NCBI RefSeq assembly: GCF_011299615.1
Contig: NZ_CP049861.1
Span: forward strand, 248,001-312,000
Origin: Erysipelothrix sp. HDW6C
GTDB taxonomy: Bacteria; Bacillota_I; Bacilli_A; Erysipelotrichales; Erysipelotrichaceae
DNA length: 64,000 bases
Direction: 5' to 3'
The position numbers and the translations under genes are program-made. The notes beneath the pieces are model-generated. The model was not told the origin of the DNA, searched no databases, and worked only from the letters and a program-made list of their open reading frames with translations. Position 1 is the first letter of the stretch. Every line of letters begins with the position of its first letter. Positions 19,798-28,554 of the stretch are shown one piece after another.

Positions 19798-20537
19798 AAA
19801 TAATCCTCCACTTTAAACACTTTTCGTGAGATCCACATCATCACAAGACCGAGGAGAACTAAAACCACAGTTGTTGTAACAATAAGGCTACTTCTTTGAT
19901 CGTATATGAGTTGGAACATACCGGTTTGAATCCACTTCACAAATGAAAGATTTGATAACATTACAAATACGGACCCAAACCCCTCAAGTGAATAAAATGT
20001 GCCTCCTAGAATTGCGAACAGTGCAATGAGATTGCTTACGAGCATATTCGCTGTTTCCTCTGAACGCATAAAGCAAGCTACCATAACGCCCAGGCAAGAA
20101 GCAAAGAATGAAATCGCCCCCAACGCAAGCAACCCTGGGATACCACCAAAGTTAGCGCCTGTGGTAAATCGCATAATCAACGCCATCACAACCATCAATA
20201 CCCAGATAAAGATTTGCGTCGCGAATATCTTCGTTTCAAAGATGAATTTCGGTTTAATGGGCGCATAGGCAATACGAATGTTCGCCGACTTAATCTGATT
20301 CTCTAAAAATGTATTGGAAGCCATCACTGCGCTATTCACAGCAGTATAAACAAGTAATGTCACAGCATAGTAATCAAAAGAAGAAAGTGTGTCCCCATAG
20401 TGTGAACGCGTCAAATTCCCAATTATAAAGAATAAAAGCAAAGGAAACCCCGCATTCATAAACAGCCACACTGGATTGGAAAAAAGGTTAACCAAATCCA
20501 TTCGCAGTATTCTTATAAATTGTCTCATATCAATCAC
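19794..20537 (-). CDS. ABC-2 type exporter permease, first subunit
   Basis: 247 aa with six hydrophobic segments and the ABC-2 membrane domain pattern (FASCLGVMVACFMRSEETAN). GTG 20537 has GGAAG 8 nt upstream and overlaps the ATPase end by 8 bp; ATG 20528 (MRQFIRILRM) is an equally possible start. It pairs with the next permease. Confidence 0.82.
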   Translation of the reverse strand: MIDMRQFIRILRMDLVNLFSNPVWLFMNAGFPLLLFFIIGNLTRSHYGDTLSSFDYYAVTLLVYTAVNSAVMASNTFLENQIKSANIRIAYAPIKPKFIFETKIFATQIFIWVLMVVMALIMRFTTGANFGGIPGLLALGAISFFASCLGVMVACFMRSEETANMLVSNLIALFAILGGTFYSLEGFGSVFVMLSNLSFVKWIQTGMFQLIYDQRSSLIVTTTVVLVLLGLVMMWISRKVFKVEDYL

Positions 20538-21458
20538 GCAACGTTCTTCCAGTCAAATCCAAGAATACGTGTTCTAGATTCACCATTGCCGTCTGAATAC
20601 TTTGAATCTTTATATTTTGTCCAATAAGCACCGCAATAACCTGATCCAGATTTTCAATACTTAAGAGTGATGTGACCTTAATCGATTCTCCTTGAATCTT
20701 AACTTCCTTTATTCCTTCAATACTGTAAATTGCATCGCTGTTAATCGTACGTCCATCTTCAACCGTTATTGTAAATGTTCGAATATCACCCATTTCCGCT
20801 TTCAATGATTCTTTTGTACCGCGCGCAATAATGTCACCATGGTCCATGATAATAATTCGTGTTGAAATGGCCTCAACTTCTTCCATATAGTGTGTGGTAT
20901 AAATGATTGTCTTTCCTTGGTCACGTAAATCACGGATGGTATCCAAAATGCGGTTTCGCGATTGTGGATCAATCCCAACTGTTGGTTCATCCATGATGAT
21001 GATTTCCGGCTCATGTACGATGGCACACGCGATATTGAGACGCCGCTTCATCCCCCAGAATATGTCTTGACACGATCCTTCGCCCGGTCGCCCAACCCCA
21101 CATACTCAAGCGCGCGCATGCACTTCATGTTGAGTTTTCTTTTAGGAATGTTGTAGAGCGAAGCAAAAAAGGTAATATTCTGAAGTGCTGTCAAATCTTC
21201 GTACAAAGCAATTTCTTGGGGAACTACACCTAAAACTTGTTTGTAGTCTTGAAGATTCTCTTGAATTGGTTTTCCAGCGAACAAGATTTTACCACCATTC
21301 GGGGCAAGCGTTCCTGTCAGCATGTTAATCGTCGTGCTTTTCCCCGCTCCATTGGGACCAAGGATACAAAGCACCTCTTGTGCATCAACCTTAAAGTTTA
21401 TGTTCTTTACCACTTCCTTATCACCAAACTTTTTATTTAATTCATATATTTCTAACAT
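20530..21458 (-). pseudogene. ABC-2 exporter ATPase, split by a -1 frameshift in the ABC signature motif
   Basis: The 5' part (21458-21048, 136 codons) has Walker A (GPNGAGKSTT) and Q-loop (GVVPQEIALYEDL) and ends KTYSGG followed by TGA. The 3' part (21051-20530, 173 codons) resumes MKRRLNIACAIVHEP, Walker B IIIMDEPTVGIDP and H-loop TTHYMEE. One extra G in the run of five Gs at 21056-21052 would restore YSGGMKRRLN, so the motif is cut exactly at a homopolymer. The stop overlaps an ATG (ATGA), so re-initiation or -1 slippage on G5A-TGA might still make both halves. Sequencing error, mutation or recoding cannot be separated here. AGGAGAGG precedes ATG 21458. Confidence 0.85.
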
Positions 21459-21503
21459 AGTATCACCTCTCCTAAACTATACTGGGGAAAGGCATTCCTT
21501 ACT

Positions 21504-21521
21504 ATCAACCGTTCGGTTGAT
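21504..21521. promoter_or_regulatory. 18-bp palindromic operator upstream of the ABC-2 exporter operon (TetR-like)
   Basis: ATCAACCG-TT-CGGTTGAT is perfectly self-complementary. It lies about 45 nt upstream of the exporter ATPase start and just after the thl terminator. Such short-spacer dyads with an ACCG/CGGT core are typical of TetR-family sites controlling exporters. No TetR gene lies nearby in the window. Confidence 0.6.
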
Positions 21522-21538
21522 TTCATATGGCACATTCG

Positions 21539-21574
21539 TAAAAAAAACGTCATAAGCGACGCTTACAACGTTTT
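21539..21574 (-). terminator. Intrinsic terminator after thl
   Basis: Minus strand AAACGT-TG-TAAGC-GTC-GCTTA-TG-ACGTTT hairpin followed by a T run. Confidence 0.85.
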
Positions 21575-21582
21575 GAAAAATT

Positions 21583-22749
21583 CTATTCTCGATCAACAAG
21601 CATCGCAACACCCATGCCACCACCAATACATAATGAGGCAACACCTCGTTTTGTATCTGAGTGCATCAGTTCATAAAGCAAGGTAACCATAATGCGTGCT
21701 CCTGAAGCACCAATTGGATGACCAATTGAAATGGCACCACCATTGACATTAACCTTTTCTTCACTGATTTTCAAATCACGAATAACGGCTAATGATTGCG
21801 CAGCGAACGCTTCGTTCAATTCAAAACGATCGACTGTATTGATATCTGTATTTGTTTTCTTCATTAATGTATCCACTGCAAGATACGGTGCATAACCCAT
21901 AATTGATGGATCAATCCCCACTTCAGCAAAACCATTAATGGTCGCAATAATATTTAGATTCATGGCTTCAGCTTTTTCTCGGCTCATAATGACAAGTGCT
22001 GCTGCACCATCATTAACGCCCGATGAGTTTCCTGCCGTAACAGTTCCATCTTGCTTGAAGCTTGGTTTTAGTTTTTGTAATGCTTCAATTGATGAGTTGG
22101 GACGAATGTATTCATCCGTTTCCATGATGCTCTTTCCTGTATCTACAGGTACGATTTCATCTTTGAAAATTCCTAACTCTTGAGCACGGGTTGCGCGTCT
22201 TTGCGATTCAAGTGCAAATGCATCTTGATCTTCGCGACTCACATTAAATTGTGTTGCTACATGCTCTGCAGTCATTCCCATCAGTTCTTGTGTAAATGCA
22301 TCTGTATAACCATCAACTGTTGTTGCATCGACTGTTATGAGATTTTGCATTTTTGAACCAAAGCGTCCATTCTTAACCAAATGTGGGGCTTGTGAGAGAT
22401 TCTCAAATCCTCCGACAACAACGACATCACTTTCACCCAGCATGATTGATTGCATACCTAAGTGAATGGACTTCATTCCTGAACCACACATTTCATTAAT
22501 TGTCATCGCTGGTGTTGAGTAGGGTACGCCTGCTCTAACCGCTGCTTGACGTCCTGGATTTTGTCCAAGACCAGATTGAATGACATTACCCATGACAACA
22601 TAATCGACGTCAGTGGGTTTAATTTGAGCACGATTTATTGCTTCTTCAATAACTGCAGTTCCAAGTTCTACTGCTGATGTGTTCAGAAAACTTCCTCCGA
22701 ACTTTCCAATGGCAGTACGTGCTGCACCTACGATTACTACGTCTCGCAA
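21583..22749 (-). CDS. thl: Acetyl-CoA C-acetyltransferase (thiolase)
   Basis: 388 aa. Biosynthetic thiolase: the nucleophile Cys88 is in NEMCGSGMK, and the C-terminal GGAISIGHPIGASG and SLCIGGGMG supply the His and second Cys. It condenses two acetyl-CoA to acetoacetyl-CoA, the substrate of HMG-CoA synthase encoded divergently next door. The start is TTG 22749, 8 nt after AAAGGAG; a GTG at 22758 overlaps that site. With this start the protein begins MRDVVIVGAARTAIGK like its homologues. Confidence 0.94.
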   Translation of the reverse strand: MRDVVIVGAARTAIGKFGGSFLNTSAVELGTAVIEEAINRAQIKPTDVDYVVMGNVIQSGLGQNPGRQAAVRAGVPYSTPAMTINEMCGSGMKSIHLGMQSIMLGESDVVVVGGFENLSQAPHLVKNGRFGSKMQNLITVDATTVDGYTDAFTQELMGMTAEHVATQFNVSREDQDAFALESQRRATRAQELGIFKDEIVPVDTGKSIMETDEYIRPNSSIEALQKLKPSFKQDGTVTAGNSSGVNDGAAALVIMSREKAEAMNLNIIATINGFAEVGIDPSIMGYAPYLAVDTLMKKTNTDINTVDRFELNEAFAAQSLAVIRDLKISEEKVNVNGGAISIGHPIGASGARIMVTLLYELMHSDTKRGVASLCIGGGMGVAMLVDRE

Positions 22750-22780
22750 ATAAATCACTCCTTTTTTTGTCGGCTTGTAT

Positions 22781-22809
22781 ATTATACCTTTAGTTTATCG
22801 TAAAGACAA
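22781..22809 (-). promoter_or_regulatory. thl promoter
   Basis: Minus strand: TTGTCT, 17-bp spacer, TATAAT. It is divergent from the mvaS promoter 16 bp away. Confidence 0.7.
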
Positions 22810-22824
22810 AACTTTTATTATTCT

Positions 22825-22853
22825 TTGCTAAATACAACGCTTCCTATTATAAT
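22825..22853 (+). promoter_or_regulatory. mvaS promoter with a palindrome over the -10
   Basis: TTGCTA, 17-bp spacer, TATAAT. The -10 is embedded in the perfect 14-bp palindrome CCTATTATAATAGG (22843-22856), which could be a repressor site. Confidence 0.68.
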
Positions 22854-22880
22854 AGGTGTACCATAAAAGGAGATGCATTT

Positions 22881-24029
22881 ATGAACATAGGTATTGATAA
22901 AATTGGCTTCTACGCGCCTGCTTACTACTTGGATATGACCAAGCTTGCAGAGGCTCGTGGTGTCGACGCAAACAAGTATACCATTGGTTTAGGACAAGAT
23001 AAAATGGCTGTACCTCCAATCACACAAGATACCATAACTATGGGCGCTAACGCTGCTATCAAAATACTCTCGAAAGCCGACTTAGAATCGATCGATTTGG
23101 TAATCTTGGGGACGGAGTCCGGAATCGACCAATCTAAAGCAGGAGCAACCACAATTCACCATATGCTCGGAATTAATCCGCGCGCTCGCGCTATTGAAAT
23201 GAAGCAAGCATGCTATGGGGCAACTGCAGGAATCCAACTTGCTAAAGGTCATGTCGCATTGAATCCTACAAAAAAAGCACTTGTCATTGCAAGTGATATT
23301 TCCCGATATGGGCTCAACAGTGGTGGAGAACCAACACAAGGTGCTGGTGCGGTTGCGATTTTAATCGCGGCGGATCCAAAAATTCTCATACTTGAAAATG
23401 ACACGTCCTATTTCACGGATGATATTCTCGATTTTTGGCGACCAAACTACAGTGATTTCGCTTTCGTTGATGGGAAATACTCAAACGAGCAATACCAACG
23501 ATTCTTCGAAGAAGTCTACACTGATTATATGGAAAAAACACAAAGAAGCCTTGATGACTTTGCCGCATTTACATTCCATATTCCCTACTCAAAAATGGGA
23601 TTGAAGGCTTTGCGTACAATTGCAGATGAAGAAGACCATGCAACCCTATTTAAAAACTTCAAAGACAGCACGTACTATAATAGAAGTGTTGGCAATATTT
23701 ATGCAGGTTCCCTCTATTTAAGCCTTGTTTCTTTATTGGAAAAAGGAAGTTTACATGCTGGAGACCGCATTGGTTTGTTTAGTTATGGCTCTGGCGCTGT
23801 CGGTGAATTTTTCAGCGGAATTTTACAACCAGACTATAAAAATGCTTTAGTTGCTGATCATGATGAAATGTTACAAAAACGAACAGCCTTAAACATTAAA
23901 GAATATGAAGCAATGTTCAATGCATCACTTATTAAAGACGGTTCACATCAAATCCTCGATACAAGAAATGAGTCTTCAGACTTCTACTTAAAAGAAGTGA
24001 AGCATCATCAACGAATTTATAACAAATAA
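22881..24029 (+). CDS. mvaS: Hydroxymethylglutaryl-CoA synthase
   Basis: 382 aa. It condenses acetyl-CoA with acetoacetyl-CoA to HMG-CoA, the entry to the mevalonate route to isoprenoids. The catalytic Cys111 is in MKQACYGAT, at the same position as in characterised bacterial MvaS; the glutamate region (GTESGIDQSKA) and the His segment (TFHIPYSKMG) are present. AAAGGAGA precedes the ATG. It is divergent from thl, which makes its substrate. A symmetric terminator follows. Confidence 0.95.
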   Translation: MNIGIDKIGFYAPAYYLDMTKLAEARGVDANKYTIGLGQDKMAVPPITQDTITMGANAAIKILSKADLESIDLVILGTESGIDQSKAGATTIHHMLGINPRARAIEMKQACYGATAGIQLAKGHVALNPTKKALVIASDISRYGLNSGGEPTQGAGAVAILIAADPKILILENDTSYFTDDILDFWRPNYSDFAFVDGKYSNEQYQRFFEEVYTDYMEKTQRSLDDFAAFTFHIPYSKMGLKALRTIADEEDHATLFKNFKDSTYYNRSVGNIYAGSLYLSLVSLLEKGSLHAGDRIGLFSYGSGAVGEFFSGILQPDYKNALVADHDEMLQKRTALNIKEYEAMFNASLIKDGSHQILDTRNESSDFYLKEVKHHQRIYNK

Positions 24030-24051
24030 AAAAGCGCATATGCGCTTTTTC
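24028..24051. terminator. Bidirectional terminator between mvaS and darA
   Basis: AAAAAGCGCA-TATGCGCTTTTT is a perfect 22-bp palindrome with A and T flanks, so it can terminate in both directions between these convergent genes. Confidence 0.85.
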
Positions 24052-24053
24052 TT

Positions 24054-24377
24054 TTATAACTTGTGGAACGCTTCAACGTCCATTACAAAGACCGTTGCTC
24101 CACCCACTTGAACTTCAACTGGGAATGATGCGTAACGACCAATATCATAAGATGCTGTTGATGGCACCACTTCAGTACGTTTCTTACCTTCATTACCAAT
24201 GATTTCTAAACATGCATCCACACGATCATCATCAACACCGATAATTAAAGTTGTATTTCCAGCGCGTAAGAAGCCACCTGTTGTTGCCAGTCTTGTTACT
24301 TGGAAGTTTTCTTTATTTAATGCTGCTGAGACAGATGAACTGTCATCGTTTGATACAATTGCGAGTACTAATTTCAT
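24054..24377 (-). CDS. darA: Cyclic di-AMP receptor (PII-like, DarA/PstA family)
   Basis: 107 aa. It matches the DarA family from the first residues (KLVLAIVSNDD, then VTRLATTGGFLRAGNTTLI) to the end (GGATVFVMDVEAF). These trimeric PII-like proteins bind c-di-AMP, which in Gram-positives controls potassium and osmolyte transport. A compatible target, the CBS-containing osmoprotectant ATPase, is encoded in this window. AAGGAGG precedes the ATG. An extended -10 (TGCTATAAT) lies just upstream. Confidence 0.92.
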   Translation of the reverse strand: MKLVLAIVSNDDSSSVSAALNKENFQVTRLATTGGFLRAGNTTLIIGVDDDRVDACLEIIGNEGKKRTEVVPSTASYDIGRYASFPVEVQVGGATVFVMDVEAFHKL

Positions 24378-24402
24378 AGAATATTCCTCCTTACCTATCC
24401 AT

Positions 24403-24411
24403 ATTATAGCA
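24403..24411 (-). promoter_or_regulatory. darA extended -10 promoter element
   Basis: Minus strand TGCTATAAT about 30 nt before the darA ATG. The -35 is weak. Confidence 0.5.
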
Positions 24412-24470
24412 TAAACTTTTTATTTACTATGAAATGATTGCACAAGAGTTTGAAATTTTAAACACATAAC

Positions 24471-24493
24471 AAAAAAAGGTGCAAATGCACCTT
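24471..24493 (-). terminator. Intrinsic terminator after ychF
   Basis: Minus strand AAGGTGCA-TT-TGCACCTT hairpin followed by TTTTT; its first bases are the end of the ychF stop codon. Confidence 0.82.
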
Positions 24494-25595
24494 AATTGTT
24501 GAATCTAAAGTGAACAATGTCACCATCTTGCATGATATACTCTTTACCTTCTGATCGCATTTTTCCAGCTTCTTTGATTGCTTGCTCTGATCCATGTTCC
24601 ATAAGGTCAACAACATTGTAAATTTCACCACGAATGAACCCTTTTTCAAAATCAGTATGGATCACACCCGCACATTGCGGTGCCTTCATACCATTTGTGA
24701 ATGTCCACGCATGAATTTCTTGGGGTCCAGCCGTAAAGAATGTACGTAAATTAAGAATATCGTAGCAGTTGCGAACAAGGATATCCAAACCACTTTCCTT
24801 AACACCCAACTCTTCTAAGAAAACATCACGCTCTTCATCTTCAAGGCTTGATAAGTCTTCCTCGACTTTTGCACAAACAGTTACAACGCGACTTCCGCGA
24901 GCATCTGCATACGCTTTGACTTTTTGATACATTTCGTTGGATTCAATATCCATGAGGCTGTCTTCATCAACATTTGCGACATAGATTACGGGTTTAATGG
25001 TTAAGAAATGGAATGTTTTGATAAGTGCTCGCTCGTCATCGGTGAGTTTTAGCTCTGATAAAGGCTTGTTATTGTCAAGTAATGCTTTCGCTTTATCCAA
25101 CACTGCAATTTCTGACAAGGCTTCTTTATCGTTTGATTTTGTCTTACGACCAACACGTTTGATACGATTTTCAACCGATTGAAGATCGGCAAGCATGAGT
25201 TCAATTTCAATGATTTCAATATCAGAGATTGGATCTCCCACTGTACCATGCTCGTGAACAATGTCGGCGTTTGCGAAGCAGCGCACGACATGGGCAATTG
25301 CGTCAACTTCACGAATGTTTGATAAGAACTGGTTTCCGAGTCCTTCACCTTGTGAGGCACCCTTTACAAGACCGGCGATATCGGTAAATTCGAATGTCGT
25401 TGGAATGATTTTCTTTGATTCAATTTTCGAACGGATTTGCTCAAGTCGTGGGTCATTAACCTTTACGACACCAACGTTGGGTTCGATTGTTGCAAAAGGA
25501 TAGTTTGCAGCTTCAACCTGTGATTTTGTAATTGCGTTAAATAGTGTCGATTTTCCAACGTTTGGAAGTCCAACGATACCTGCTGTTAATGCCAT
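24492..25595 (-). CDS. ychF: Redox-regulated ATPase YchF (Obg-like, ribosome-binding)
   Basis: 367 aa. TRAFAC P-loop protein: G1 GLPNVGKSTLF, G3 DIAGLVKGASQGEG, and NVDE in place of NKxD, the change that gives YchF/OLA1 proteins ATP rather than GTP preference. A C-terminal TGS domain follows (FTAGPQEIHAWTF, GFIRGEIYNVVDLM). It binds ribosomes and affects translation and stress responses. It starts 3 nt after the DUF951 gene, with GAGGAA upstream. Confidence 0.95.
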   Translation of the reverse strand: MALTAGIVGLPNVGKSTLFNAITKSQVEAANYPFATIEPNVGVVKVNDPRLEQIRSKIESKKIIPTTFEFTDIAGLVKGASQGEGLGNQFLSNIREVDAIAHVVRCFANADIVHEHGTVGDPISDIEIIEIELMLADLQSVENRIKRVGRKTKSNDKEALSEIAVLDKAKALLDNNKPLSELKLTDDERALIKTFHFLTIKPVIYVANVDEDSLMDIESNEMYQKVKAYADARGSRVVTVCAKVEEDLSSLEDEERDVFLEELGVKESGLDILVRNCYDILNLRTFFTAGPQEIHAWTFTNGMKAPQCAGVIHTDFEKGFIRGEIYNVVDLMEHGSEQAIKEAGKMRSEGKEYIMQDGDIVHFRFNN

Positions 25596-25598
25596 AAA

Positions 25599-25802
25599 TT
25601 ATAATTCCTCGTTTCTTTCAATTATTTTTTTAAGTTTCTTTTCAAAATCATGACGGGGGAGCATAATGACTGCACCACACCCCTCACATTTAATTTTTAT
25701 ATCTGCACCCATCCGTGTAATTTTAAAGTACGGGGATTTTTTACATGGATGTTCTTTCTTCATTTGAACAATATCACCAAGACCATATTCTTTTTTATTC
25801 AT
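25599..25802 (-). CDS. DUF951 small protein
   Basis: 67 aa. Conserved features of DUF951 are present: DIVQMKKEHPC, ITRMGADIKIKCEGCGAVIMLPR, with three Cys that could bind a metal ion. Function unknown. It overlaps folD by 8 bp (ATGAATAA) and precedes ychF by 3 nt, a neighbourhood common in Bacillota. AGAGGAG precedes the start. Confidence 0.88.
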   Translation of the reverse strand: MNKKEYGLGDIVQMKKEHPCKKSPYFKITRMGADIKIKCEGCGAVIMLPRHDFEKKLKKIIERNEEL

Positions 25803-26646
25803 GATGATCTCCTCTTAAGTATGCTTCCATTGTATTTTCAAGAAGGCTTGCTATTGTCATGGGACCAACGCCTTTGGGAACCGGGGTCGCAAAGGCAGCT
25901 TTCTCATAGGCTGCGTGTTCAACATCGCCGATGATTTTACCATCACCGCGATGAATTCCCACATCAACCAATACTTGATTCGCTTTAATGTGCTCCGCTT
26001 TAATAAACTCCGGACGTCCCATGGCTACAACAATGATTTCTGCTTCTGCGAGCAGTGCATTCAAGTCCGTGGTTTTCGAATGCGCAACTGTTACAGTTGC
26101 ATTTCGTGCCATGAGTAAGGCAGCAATTGGTTTTCCTACCAATCGACTCCGTCCAATGACCAACGCACGTTTCCCTTCAAGATTGATATTATACCAATCC
26201 AACAAGCGGATAATCCCTTTTGGTGTACAAGGTATGAATGTTGGTTCTCCAAGATTTAGATAACCAACATTGAGTGGGTGAAGCCCATCCACATCTTTTT
26301 CTGGTGCGATTGCATTGATTAATGCATCTTCATCAATATGTTGTGGTAAAGGCAATTGAACAAGAATCCCATCCACATTATTATCGTGGTTGAGTTTTTC
26401 AACTGCACTGATTAAATCTTCCTGTGTTGTTTGCGTTGGCAAAGCAATCGTTTGTGATGTGTATCCAACATCTTTGGATTGCTTTGCTTTTGAATTTACA
26501 TAGGTCTGAGATGCGGGATCTTCACCAACAATAATAACAGCAAGACACGGCACCCGTTTTCCATTGCTGATTAATTTTGCAACGCGGTCTTTAAGCTCAC
26601 TGCGTATCGCCTTTGATACCATGAAACCATCGAGTAATGTTCCCAT
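25795..26646 (-). CDS. folD: Bifunctional methylenetetrahydrofolate dehydrogenase/methenyltetrahydrofolate cyclohydrolase
   Basis: 283 aa. It interconverts 5,10-methylene- and 10-formyl-THF. The catalytic Tyr and Lys are in QTYVNSKAKQSKDVG, the signature GILVQLPLPQH is intact, and the Rossmann domain has VIGRSRLVGKPIA. AAAGGAGG precedes the ATG. First gene of folD-DUF951-ychF; an extended -10-like TGGTATTAT lies in the short gap after dtd. Confidence 0.95.
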   Translation of the reverse strand: MGTLLDGFMVSKAIRSELKDRVAKLISNGKRVPCLAVIIVGEDPASQTYVNSKAKQSKDVGYTSQTIALPTQTTQEDLISAVEKLNHDNNVDGILVQLPLPQHIDEDALINAIAPEKDVDGLHPLNVGYLNLGEPTFIPCTPKGIIRLLDWYNINLEGKRALVIGRSRLVGKPIAALLMARNATVTVAHSKTTDLNALLAEAEIIVVAMGRPEFIKAEHIKANQVLVDVGIHRGDGKIIGDVEHAAYEKAAFATPVPKGVGPMTIASLLENTMEAYLRGDHHE

Positions 26647-26694
26647 TCAAACGCCTCCTTTCCACAACATTTCCATCAATTATAATACCACACC

Positions 26695-27150
26695 TTACTG
26701 GACCTTACCATCTTTGACTTCAAGAATCAGTGTTGTCGGTCCGTCATTGTCCAAGATTACATTCATATGCGTTTGAAAAATACCCGTTTCCACATGCAAT
26801 CCATGATTACGCAAGTGCGCATTGAATCGTTCAAATGCTTCATTTGCTGCCTCTGGGCGCATTGCATTTATGAAACTGGGTCTGTTTCCTTTGCGAACAT
26901 TTCCAGCCAATGTAAATTGAGAAACGGATAGAATTGCGCCACCAACATCTTTGATGCTCAAATTGATTTTGTCATCCTCATCGTTAAACAAACGCATTTC
27001 AGCAATTTTATCGGCTGCCTTGCGAATATCTTGATCGCCATCGCCATCTTCAATCCCCACCAACAGCATATAACCTTGTTGAATCGCCCCTACGGTTTTA
27101 TCATCTACAATTACTTTTGCTTCACGCACTCTTTGAATTACAACTTTCAT
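26695..27150 (-). CDS. dtd: D-aminoacyl-tRNA deacylase
   Basis: 151 aa. It removes D-amino acids (and glycine from tRNA-Ala) from mischarged tRNA. The two family motifs are visible: SVSQFTL, and NDGPTT near the C-terminus, where NxGPxT is expected. ATG 27150 gives the normal start MKVVIQRV; the GTG at 27159 is too close to the AGAGGTG site. Divergent from rarA. Confidence 0.94.
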   Translation of the reverse strand: MKVVIQRVREAKVIVDDKTVGAIQQGYMLLVGIEDGDGDQDIRKAADKIAEMRLFNDEDDKINLSIKDVGGAILSVSQFTLAGNVRKGNRPSFINAMRPEAANEAFERFNAHLRNHGLHVETGIFQTHMNVILDNDGPTTLILEVKDGKVQ

Positions 27151-27213
27151 ACCATTCACCTCTTCACTCTATTTTACATGATTCATGGTACAATATAAAC
27201 AGGAGAATATACG

Positions 27214-28473
27214 ATGAACAAACCCTTAGCATACAAAGTACGACCCGAAACAATCGACGATATTATTGGCCAAGACCATTTATTGGGACCCAATCATATT
27301 CTGAGAAATTTGGTTGAAAATAAAGAATTACCTTCGATGATTTTCTTTGGTCCACCTGGAACAGGAAAGACAACTACAGCGATGGCAATCGCCAACTCTC
27401 TCGGACGTCCTTTCCGTCTTTTTAATGCGGTTACGGATAACAAGAAAAAATTGGATCAATTGTTTGTGGAAGCTGAAATGAGTCGTGGACTTGTTGTAAT
27501 TATTGATGAGGTTCATCGTCTCAACAAAGACAAACAAGACATTCTTTTACCCCACGTGGAAAGTGGTTTGATTACGATGATTGGGGCGACAACAGCAAAT
27601 CCTTATTTCTCAATCAACCCAGCGATTCGATCGCGGGTTCATCTCTTTGAATTCCAACCCTTGACGGAAGATAATCTCATCGCAGTCCTTAATCGCGCCA
27701 TTGATTCTTACGAGTCTGCTTATATTATTGATACTGATATTGTTGAAACCATTGCGCGTTCCGCCAACGGTGATGCGCGTTATGCATTGAATGCCTTGGA
27801 TTTATTGACCAAGTCAACCCATGACAAGCACCTCACCATGGACCACTTAAGCGTACTATCCCTATCAATGAACATCACCATGGATAAAGACAGCGACAAC
27901 TATTACGACGCCTTGAGTGCTTTTCAAAAGTCCATTCGTGGCAGTGATGTAAACGCAGCCCTTTACTATCTTGCAAAACTTATTACTGTCGGTGACTTTG
28001 ACTCAATTGAGCGAAGACTCATTGCCACAGTTTATGAAGATATTGGACTGGCCAACCCCTCACTTTGTGCACGCGTTGTAACAGCCCTTGAAGGAGCGCG
28101 TAAAATTGGGTTCCCTGAAGCACGACTTCCCATTAGTAGTGTTGTGATTGAGTGTGCATTGTCACCAAAGTCTAAAAGTGCTGAGGCGGGAATCGATGCG
28201 GCATTGCAAACCGTCACAAAAACTGCGCACCAAGTCCCAAAGTACCTTCGCCTCAACGCAGTTGGGGTTGAAGATGAAGACATGTATGACTATGGTCGCA
28301 GCGATTTGTGGCATAAGATTCAATATCTTCCCGATGAACTTCGCAATGAAGTCTTCTATCAACCTCAGAATTTGAACTCAGCTGAAAAGACATATGCAGG
28401 CAACGATGAAGCCTTGAAAAAGTACAAGCGCTCCAATAATTTACGCGCTCTCAAGAAGAACAGCTCACGTTAA
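27214..28473 (+). CDS. rarA: Replication-associated recombination protein A (clamp-loader-like AAA+ ATPase)
   Basis: 419 aa. AAA+ core: Walker A FFGPPGTGKTTTA, Walker B VVIIDEVHRLN, sensor 1 MIGATTANP, then the RarA C-terminal tetramerisation region (SIRGSDVNAALYYLAKL, GVEDEDMYDYGRSDLWHK). It acts at stalled replication forks. AGGAG lies 8 nt before ATG. An extended -10 TGGTACAAT is just upstream. Confidence 0.95.
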   Translation: MNKPLAYKVRPETIDDIIGQDHLLGPNHILRNLVENKELPSMIFFGPPGTGKTTTAMAIANSLGRPFRLFNAVTDNKKKLDQLFVEAEMSRGLVVIIDEVHRLNKDKQDILLPHVESGLITMIGATTANPYFSINPAIRSRVHLFEFQPLTEDNLIAVLNRAIDSYESAYIIDTDIVETIARSANGDARYALNALDLLTKSTHDKHLTMDHLSVLSLSMNITMDKDSDNYYDALSAFQKSIRGSDVNAALYYLAKLITVGDFDSIERRLIATVYEDIGLANPSLCARVVTALEGARKIGFPEARLPISSVVIECALSPKSKSAEAGIDAALQTVTKTAHQVPKYLRLNAVGVEDEDMYDYGRSDLWHKIQYLPDELRNEVFYQPQNLNSAEKTYAGNDEALKKYKRSNNLRALKKNSSR

Positions 28474-28494
28474 CAATGAGTGAGTTCATGCATA

Positions 28495-28523
28495 TTGACA
28501 TCATGTGCCCAAAGTTTTAAACT
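28495..28523 (+). promoter_or_regulatory. Promoter of the ABC-F gene
   Basis: TTGACA, 17-bp spacer, TAAACT, about 95 nt upstream of the ABC-F start codon. This gives a leader of about 88 nt. Confidence 0.62.
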
Positions 28524-28554
28524 GTATTTGCATAGAAAGGTAGCATTCGCTAGA

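Noticed and set aside
28476-28520. 14-codon ORF after rarA as an ABC-F leader peptide
   Set aside because: It lies mostly upstream of the predicted ABC-F transcription start and has no ribosome-binding site; the GTG frame at 28558 is the better candidate.
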